The position numbers were made by a program, and so were the translations under genes. The notes under the pieces were generated by a model. It searched no databases. It had not been told where the DNA came from and saw nothing but the letters and a program-made list of their open reading frames with translations. DNA of 29,947 nucleotides from Sulfurovum sp. (GTDB lineage Bacteria; Campylobacterota; Campylobacteria; Campylobacterales; Sulfurovaceae), in assembly GCA_027046415.1 (NCBI GenBank), contig JALTYW010000163.1, positions 1 through 29,947 of the forward strand, in the 5' to 3' direction. Position 1 is the first letter of the stretch; each line of letters opens with the position of its first letter. Below, piece after piece: positions 25,038-29,947 of the stretch.

Positions 25038-26942
25038 TCACTTTTCAAAGTCATAACTGACATCCCAGTCCAGCTTTTTATCCCCGAACTGTCCCGTTCG
25101 TATTTTGGCAATCTCATAACGCGTGGGAAGCTCCACTGCTGCGATACAGGTATGTCCATCCCGCCGACCGTAAAGGGGAAAGTGAAAATCCCATGTCTGA
25201 AAAGCACCGCCTACTTTACCGTTGATGACGGTATGAAGCGGATCTTTTGGGTAAATACGCAAAAAGAACTTCTTTCTGATATCATCCAGAGTACACTCTT
25301 TTTTGTAATAAAAAAGGATATTGTCTTGAACATACAGATCAAATACAGCATGCAGGTCTGCTTTTCGTTCAAGCGGTATCTTTTTCAAATTCTGCCGTTT
25401 CTTGATGAGAATATTGATCTTGTCGGCATTTAAAAACAAAACTGCCTTGTTATGATAGACAATTACCGAGTTTTTTCCCGGATAACTGCGGATGGTCTCT
25501 CCTTTGTCTACAATGTATTTTGTGATCTCGTGCAGTTCTGCTGGTGTCATATCCCTGAAGCGCATATCGGTAAAATATCGGAAAAATTTATACTTCGACC
25601 AGAAACTGTTAAAAGGCTGCTGCCATTTCATCCGCCACCCGTCGACATTGAATGCCTTTTGTCCGGAAATATGAAAAGCTATCGGCTCTCCGCTGTATTC
25701 GTCATCCATCCTAATACGTTGCACAATCATATTTGCTCTGCGTATATCTGCATCTGTCTGACGCTTGCAACTGTCAAAAAAAAGTGTGATATAGTAAAGA
25801 TTCAACACCATAATCAACAGTGCCGATATCCATGTGATATTCCGCAGCCATCCTCTAAAAACCACAAACTGAAGTACCAAAAGTCCTGACAATGCCCACC
25901 CAACAGGGAAATAGGCACGTATAGGAATATCAACCTCCATCAGTTCAGGCAGTTTTACGATCAGAGGGATAGCCAAAAGTGCAGCCATGAAAAACATCAG
26001 CTTCACTATTTTCAGCGAAAATAGCGATCTATTTCTGATACATCCCACAACTGCGCCAACAACTGTTACAAGAAACACAAACAGATAAAGCAGATTAAAT
26101 GCCCTGCCGAAAAAATTGAACGGCAGCCATTCTGTATAGATACGATGCAATCTCTCTGATATAATAGCAAATGTCAGTGGCGTATGCTCTGCTTTTGCCA
26201 GACGATGTGTCTCATGAAGATTGTAGTGGTGCAAAAACCACTCATTGATCCCAAACGAAATCACATAGGCTGTCAAAAGAAACACTACCCAGCCTGCCAT
26301 TTGCACGACTGCCCGTCTGACAGAAGCACCCCTTTCTGCTTCCCATACAGATATAAGCATTCTAAACAATGCCAATAACAATACAATCTGAATAATGGAC
26401 TGATAGTTACCGATGGCAAAAACCATCAGTAGCAGTCCTGCTGCCTTTGCAGCAAATCCCTTCCTGTGCGCCAACAAAAATCCGACAACGCCCAAAAGCA
26501 ACGCCAACCATGTTGTAATATTCGTACTGAAATAAAGGTTGTGTGCGAACATTGGCGACACTGATACCACCAGGGTGACCACAGCCACTTCCGATGTTCG
26601 CTCCCGCAACAGGTATTTTGCACTCAAGTATCCCATCAGCGTAAAACAGAAAATACCTATAAGCCCGTGAAGGTACGGGAGTATCTGAAGTTTCCCCGCA
26701 AAGACATATTCATTGAGCAACGCCTGTGCCCATCGTGCAGAATTTGTGATGAGCATTTCAGTATGCGGATCACCATAAAACCGCATATAGTCATCTGCAG
26801 GAAAACTGTAAAAAAAGAGTTTCTGTCCATAGATAAATACATTAATTATGAACAGTATCAAAAACAGACGGATCTCATGGATATGTGCCGTTATAATGTC
26901 ATACAGCTTTGCTTCCTGTCTGCTCAGATAGCGATCTGTCAT
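25038..26942 (-). CDS. GtrII-type polytopic glycosyltransferase (O-antigen side-sugar transferase)
   Basis: This 634-residue protein has an N-terminal helix near 26-45, then the DDYMRF motif at 50-55. The D-D-x-x-R pattern is typical of the first periplasmic loop of GtrII/GT-C transferases. About ten further membrane segments extend to residue 390. The last 240 residues form a soluble, presumably periplasmic domain. It would transfer a sugar from a polyprenyl phosphate onto a periplasmic glycan. The upstream neighbours gtrA and gtrB, five bases and one base apart, complete the classical gtrABC arrangement in which the third protein fixes specificity. The extended C-terminal domain is longer than in common seroconverting GtrII proteins. 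The start is ATG at 26940-26942. Confidence 0.8.
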   Translation of the reverse strand: MTDRYLSRQEAKLYDIITAHIHEIRLFLILFIINVFIYGQKLFFYSFPADDYMRFYGDPHTEMLITNSARWAQALLNEYVFAGKLQILPYLHGLIGIFCFTLMGYLSAKYLLRERTSEVAVVTLVVSVSPMFAHNLYFSTNITTWLALLLGVVGFLLAHRKGFAAKAAGLLLMVFAIGNYQSIIQIVLLLALFRMLISVWEAERGASVRRAVVQMAGWVVFLLTAYVISFGINEWFLHHYNLHETHRLAKAEHTPLTFAIISERLHRIYTEWLPFNFFGRAFNLLYLFVFLVTVVGAVVGCIRNRSLFSLKIVKLMFFMAALLAIPLIVKLPELMEVDIPIRAYFPVGWALSGLLVLQFVVFRGWLRNITWISALLIMVLNLYYITLFFDSCKRQTDADIRRANMIVQRIRMDDEYSGEPIAFHISGQKAFNVDGWRMKWQQPFNSFWSKYKFFRYFTDMRFRDMTPAELHEITKYIVDKGETIRSYPGKNSVIVYHNKAVLFLNADKINILIKKRQNLKKIPLERKADLHAVFDLYVQDNILFYYKKECTLDDIRKKFFLRIYPKDPLHTVINGKVGGAFQTWDFHFPLYGRRDGHTCIAAVELPTRYEIAKIRTGQFGDKKLDWDVSYDFEK

Positions 26943-26947
26943 CGTTT

Positions 26948-27349
26948 TTACCCTTCTTCTTTAAATGTCCAAAATTTATGAATCATAAACGTAACAAGCG
27001 GCATAAATACCACAACCAACACTGTCTTTACATAGCTGTTAAACAGATAGAACATATTTGAGATCGCTATAGAAGCCAACAGTGACCCAAACTGTACAAT
27101 GAAATACTTCAGAGCCTTGTGCCAGTTTATGGCATGTTCAAAAACAAATACAGACTGCATGATGTAGGAGAAAACATATGCCACCATAAATCCTGTGATA
27201 TTGGACTGCAACAGAGAACTGTTGACCAGATAGATATATGCTGAAGCTACACCAACATGTATCAGGGTGGAAATACCGCCTATAATTCCGTATTTGATCA
27301 GTTTTGCAGGAAAGAGTCGTCTGAGCTTGGGCAAAGTGCTTTCTTTCAT
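26948..27349 (-). CDS. gtrA: GtrA family membrane protein, copy 2
   Basis: This 133-residue protein has four predicted transmembrane helices in the GtrA pattern: KYGIIGG at 18-24, N-I-T-G-F-M-V-A-Y-V-F-S-Y near 44-56, a F-V-F-E-H turn, and a C-terminal HKFWTFKEEG. It is proposed to move polyprenyl-phosphate sugar across the inner membrane for the GtrII-type transferase. It is one base downstream of gtrB and five bases upstream of the GtrII-type gene. It is distinct in sequence from the GtrA protein at 15198-15620, so the window has two GtrA proteins, each beside a large membrane transferase. Confidence 0.9.
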   Translation of the reverse strand: MKESTLPKLRRLFPAKLIKYGIIGGISTLIHVGVASAYIYLVNSSLLQSNITGFMVAYVFSYIMQSVFVFEHAINWHKALKYFIVQFGSLLASIAISNMFYLFNSYVKTVLVVVFMPLVTFMIHKFWTFKEEG

Positions 27350-27350
27350 C

Positions 27351-28316
27351 TCAATATTCCCGCTCGATGATATAGGTAGGTCTGCGCTTCGCTTCTTTGT
27401 AGATTCGTCCTATATACTCTCCCAATATTCCAATCCCTATCAACTGAATTCCCCCCAAAAAGAGCACCATCGTTATGGTCGATACATACCCAGGCACTTC
27501 GATACCCTGAATCATCACTTCAATGATCAGGGCAATACCAAGCAAAAACGACAACATTGATATCACAAACCCTACATAAAGCCATATCCGAAGCGGTACC
27601 GTGCTAAAACTGGTAATACCATCAATTGCAAAATTCCAAAGCTTCCAGCCGTTAAAGCTGCTTACCCCTGCTGCGCGCTCCTCCTGATAGTATTCTACGA
27701 CTGCCGTCTTGTATCCCATCCATGCAAAGATACCTTTCATAAATCGCTGGTTTTCAGGAAGTGTCTTCAGGGTTTCAATCACTTTTCTATCCATAAGCCT
27801 GAAGTCCCCTACATCACTTGGAAGATTTATATCCGATATCTTGCCGTGAATATGATAAAAGAGTTTTGCGCTTGCTTTTTTAAGTGGATGTTCACCCGTA
27901 CGGCTTAACCGTTTTCCGACAACGACATCAAACCCCTCTTCCCACTTTTTGACAAATGCTTCTATTGTTTCAACAGGGTGCTGCATATCAACATCTATGG
28001 CGATAACGGCATCTCCTCTCGCATGTTCCAGACCTGCAGTCAGTGCCGCCTCTTTTCCAAAATTGCGTGATAGATTCAGTATTCGAATAGCAGGCTCTTG
28101 TTTTTGAACCTCAAGAAGCACTTCAAGCGTTCGGTCAGTACTGCCGTCATTGACAAAAACAATCTCATATCGAAATCCCAGTTTTTGAAGCACAGGCAAC
28201 AGTTCTTTTAGAAAAAGCCTAATCACTCCCTCCTCATTAAAGCAGGGGCTTACGATTGAAACAAGTGGTGGTCTTCCCTCTATATCTTTTTGTTGTATTT
28301 CTTCCATACTTTCCAT
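27351..28316 (-). CDS. gtrB: GtrB-like polyprenyl-phosphate glycosyltransferase
   Basis: This 321-residue GT2 enzyme makes a polyprenyl-phosphate sugar (glucose in characterised GtrB) from a nucleotide sugar at the cytosolic face. The N-terminus IVSPCFNEEG (21-30) is followed by NDGSTDRT (56-63), the D108-V-D110 metal motif, then MQHP. A QRFMKG stretch and two C-terminal helices (about 235-290) are characteristic of the GtrB/dolichol-phosphate-mannose-synthase group. GtrB-type length is normal. The start is uncertain between 28316 and the in-frame ATG at 28307; both have modest ribosome sites. It leads the gtrB-gtrA-GtrII group and is divergent from the SGNH gene at 28437. Confidence 0.93.
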   Translation of the reverse strand: MESMEEIQQKDIEGRPPLVSIVSPCFNEEGVIRLFLKELLPVLQKLGFRYEIVFVNDGSTDRTLEVLLEVQKQEPAIRILNLSRNFGKEAALTAGLEHARGDAVIAIDVDMQHPVETIEAFVKKWEEGFDVVVGKRLSRTGEHPLKKASAKLFYHIHGKISDINLPSDVGDFRLMDRKVIETLKTLPENQRFMKGIFAWMGYKTAVVEYYQEERAAGVSSFNGWKLWNFAIDGITSFSTVPLRIWLYVGFVISMLSFLLGIALIIEVMIQGIEVPGYVSTITMVLFLGGIQLIGIGILGEYIGRIYKEAKRRPTYIIEREY

Positions 28317-28436
28317 TATACTCTTACTTTCATAAAGGTTAACAAAAAGATAATAGCATCAGCATATTCTTATCGAGAACGGGGTATTATTTCAGGCTAT
28401 GCCTAAAGCAAACACAACATTGAGAAGGGAGATCAC

Positions 28437-29267
28437 TTGAAAATCTTTCACGTAAAAATACACTTTTTTGTCTGGATATTTCTCGCAGTGCAGCTTGTCT
28501 ATGCCGCACCAGTGCGTATAATGCCTATGGGAGACTCCATCACCTATGACGACACTGTTGCAGATCAGGAGCGTCCAAGATCCAAAGGGAAGCGAGGGGG
28601 CTATCGAAAACATCTTTGGTATATGCTTCAAGATGCAGGATATGAGGCTGACTTTGTCGGTTCACAGCGGATTGGTGCCGATATCCAGCCTCCGATAGAC
28701 CCTGACAATGAAGGACACCCGGGCTGGAGCAGCTACCGCCTTGCAGACTCAACCTATGATTTTCTTGTACGAAACCCCGCCGACATTGTCTTGCTGCATA
28801 TTGGAACCAACGATCACCAGTCTTCGATCAGCGGTATCAACGAAGTACTCGATATGATCGATGTTTTCGAGCAGGAAAGCGGCCTTCCTGTCAAAGTCTA
28901 TGTGGCTCTGATCATCGACCGTGAGGTTCCTGACAGAAATATCAAATATTTCAATGAAAACCTCAAAGAGCTGGTTGGTCGTCGTATCAAAAACGGAGAC
29001 AACCTGACACTCGTTGATATGAACGGTCTTGCAAAACTCAGATCGAGTGACTATGCGGACAATACTCACCCCAACGACTCGGGATACCGCAAGATGGCAC
29101 AAGTATGGTTCAATGCCATTATGGGACCGGATACACCAGGCCTTTATGCCTTCCCTTATGTACTTGTGAATAAATCATATATTGAAAAAGACTCTATTAT
29201 TGTTGATTACAATAGCAACAGTGTCCAGTTCACAACCCAAGTGCCTGTTAGTGGCATCACATTCTAA
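28437..29267 (+). CDS. Secreted SGNH/GDSL hydrolase (carbohydrate-esterase-like)
   Basis: This 276-residue protein has a signal peptide (1-23, cleavage in VYA-AP). The SGNH blocks are complete: MGDSITY with Ser34, a Gly in the R-G-G-Y region, GTND at 123-126 (block III), and DNTHPNDSGY with Asp208 and His211. The arrangement resembles secreted carbohydrate esterases (CE2/CE3-like and acetylxylan-esterase-type), so deacetylation of surface glycan is a plausible role. The final 40 residues, after the hydrolase domain, may form a small beta extension. The start is TTG at 28437 with GAAGGGAG upstream. The stop at 29267 is followed ten bases later by a lipoprotein gene, so the two are probably co-transcribed. 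Confidence 0.85.
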   Translation: MKIFHVKIHFFVWIFLAVQLVYAAPVRIMPMGDSITYDDTVADQERPRSKGKRGGYRKHLWYMLQDAGYEADFVGSQRIGADIQPPIDPDNEGHPGWSSYRLADSTYDFLVRNPADIVLLHIGTNDHQSSISGINEVLDMIDVFEQESGLPVKVYVALIIDREVPDRNIKYFNENLKELVGRRIKNGDNLTLVDMNGLAKLRSSDYADNTHPNDSGYRKMAQVWFNAIMGPDTPGLYAFPYVLVNKSYIEKDSIIVDYNSNSVQFTTQVPVSGITF

Positions 29268-29277
29268 AGGATACGAT

Positions 29278-29544
29278 ATGAAAAAACTGTTTATATCTCT
29301 CTCAATCTCTCTAATGATGATCGGGTGTGGCGGAGGATCAGGAGGATCATCCTCAAATAACGAGTCGGTATCCCAGCCCTCCAATATAGAGATGGTTCTC
29401 TCCGCACCTTATACTGTATATCCGGGAGACCAGATTGTAAAAACTTCCGAGAATGCAAAAGTAACGATTTCACATATTGACGGTCACAGTGAGTCAACAG
29501 TCATCCTTGTCGATGGGAATGCCACCATTATCCGTCATAACTGA
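29278..29544 (+). CDS. Small lipoprotein
   Basis: This 88-residue protein has a signal peptide ending in lipobox MIGC (Cys17), a Gly/Ser/Asn-rich tether (18-30) and a short remainder of beta character ending in a V-D-G-N-A-T-I-I-R-H-N tail. It resembles no family that I recognise. The same Cys-Gly-rich tether appears in the GH43-like lipoprotein at 23904-24980. The ATG at 29278 is chosen because AAAGG (29266-29270) lies seven bases upstream and the signal peptide starts there; the frame is open from 29182, but that part overlaps the SGNH gene. It may be an accessory of the SGNH enzyme or the export machinery. Confidence 0.7.
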   Translation: MKKLFISLSISLMMIGCGGGSGGSSSNNESVSQPSNIEMVLSAPYTVYPGDQIVKTSENAKVTISHIDGHSESTVILVDGNATIIRHN

Positions 29545-29620
29545 CAGTTGAACACCCCTTGTCGTTCACTGTTTATAAGCCATAAAGCAACATTAATACC
29601 GTGCACAGGAGATTGAAATT

Positions 29621-29947
29621 GTGAAAGAGATTATTGCAAAAGTCATTTTTGTCATAATTGACAATCTCATGATACTCTTTTCAATCTCTCTTGCCTTCCT
29701 TTTACGCAATACATTCAATGATGCACTAAACCTGCATACAATATCCTACCAAACGTACCTTACCTTTTATCCGATCTATATCATTCCGGTAACACTTTTC
29801 GCCTATGAAGGCATCTATACCTACAGATATGATTTTTGGCACGAAAGCCGTCTGATTCTCAAAGCGATCATCTTCTCTGCCATACTTGTTTTTGCCTATC
29901 TGGCGATGACAAAACTGATTGGAAGCTATTCCCGTCTGGTTATCGGT
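29621..29947 (+). CDS. Polyprenyl-phosphate sugar-1-phosphate transferase (WbaP/WcaJ-type priming enzyme), N-terminal part
   Basis: The frame opens with GTG at 29621, preceded by AGGAG (29608-29612) eight bases away. It continues open through base 29947, giving 109 visible residues; the catalytic C-terminal domain is outside. The N-terminus has three or so hydrophobic helices and an arrangement (F-L-L-R-N, a Y-E-G-I-Y-T-Y-R-Y-D-F-W stretch, then K-A-I-I) typical of the membrane half of polyprenol sugar-phosphotransferases that start O-unit or capsule repeat synthesis on undecaprenyl phosphate. It follows a 76-base gap after the small lipoprotein. The family is judged only from the N-terminal half, so a related nucleotide-sugar 4,6-dehydratase with the same membrane helices is possible. 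Confidence 0.6.
   Translation, partial: MKEIIAKVIFVIIDNLMILFSISLAFLLRNTFNDALNLHTISYQTYLTFYPIYIIPVTLFAYEGIYTYRYDFWHESRLILKAIIFSAILVFAYLAMTKLIGSYSRLVIG

Noticed and set aside
28315..28320. TATAAT on the minus strand in front of gtrB
   Set aside because: It overlaps the first possible ATG. As a promoter it would give an essentially leaderless message from the ATG at 28307. There is no -35 box, so I did not annotate it.
28393..28403. Small palindrome AGGCTATGCCT upstream of the SGNH gene
   Set aside because: Only four base pairs around a three-base centre; expected by chance and not placed like an operator of a known regulator.
1..29947. CRISPR arrays, tRNA/rRNA genes, insertion sequences, attachment sites
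   Set aside because: I saw no regularly spaced repeats, transposase-like frames, terminal inverted repeats or tRNA-like cloverleaf sequences. The only long repeats are the two MBOAT genes.

Overview
The window is almost entirely a surface-polysaccharide locus of a Gram-negative bacterium. It has no rRNA, tRNA, insertion sequence or CRISPR array, so taxonomy can only be inferred. Tight operons, frequent GTG/TTG starts, short AT-rich promoters without a clear -35 box, moderate GC and lipoproteins with a Cys-Gly-rich tether suggest a Campylobacterota member of the Sulfurovum/Sulfurimonas type (moderate confidence).

Layout. (A) 1-8095, plus strand: the end of a lysylphosphatidylglycerol-synthase/flippase-like membrane protein, UDP-glucose 6-dehydrogenase, a 1032-residue three-domain glycosyltransferase, an acyltransferase-3 protein, a rhamnosyltransferase-like GT2 and an unrecognised lipoprotein. 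(B) 23810 down to 8097, minus strand: 13 genes with overlaps or gaps of 1-23 bases, probably one operon of about 15.7 kb. It opens and closes with an MBOAT + SGNH O-acyltransferase pair. Between the pairs lie rfbC, a fused rfbD-dehydrogenase, a UbiA-type phosphoribosyltransferase, an extended SDR, an FAD oxidoreductase, a GtrA protein, a large GT-C-like membrane protein, DprE1 and DprE2. (C) 28316 down to 23904, minus strand: gtrB, gtrA and a GtrII-type glycosyltransferase, followed by a GH43-like secreted lipoprotein. (D) 28437 to the right edge, plus strand: a secreted SGNH hydrolase, a mini-lipoprotein and the start of a polyprenyl-phosphate sugar-1-phosphate (priming) transferase. No gene-free stretch exceeds 300 bases.

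How the parts fit (inference). The priming transferase and the GT2/GT4/RgpF-type transferases would build a rhamnose-containing glycan on a polyprenyl carrier. The gtr set would add a side sugar from a polyprenyl-phosphate donor in the periplasm. Two MBOAT/SGNH pairs and an acyltransferase-3 would O-acylate it. The most striking part is a set resembling the mycobacterial decaprenyl-phosphoryl-D-arabinose (DPA) route (Rv3806c, DprE1, DprE2, the Rv3789-like GtrA) next to a candidate GT-C arabinosyltransferase. This suggests that the organism makes a lipid-linked D-arabinofuranose, or a close relative, and puts it on a surface glycan or protein.
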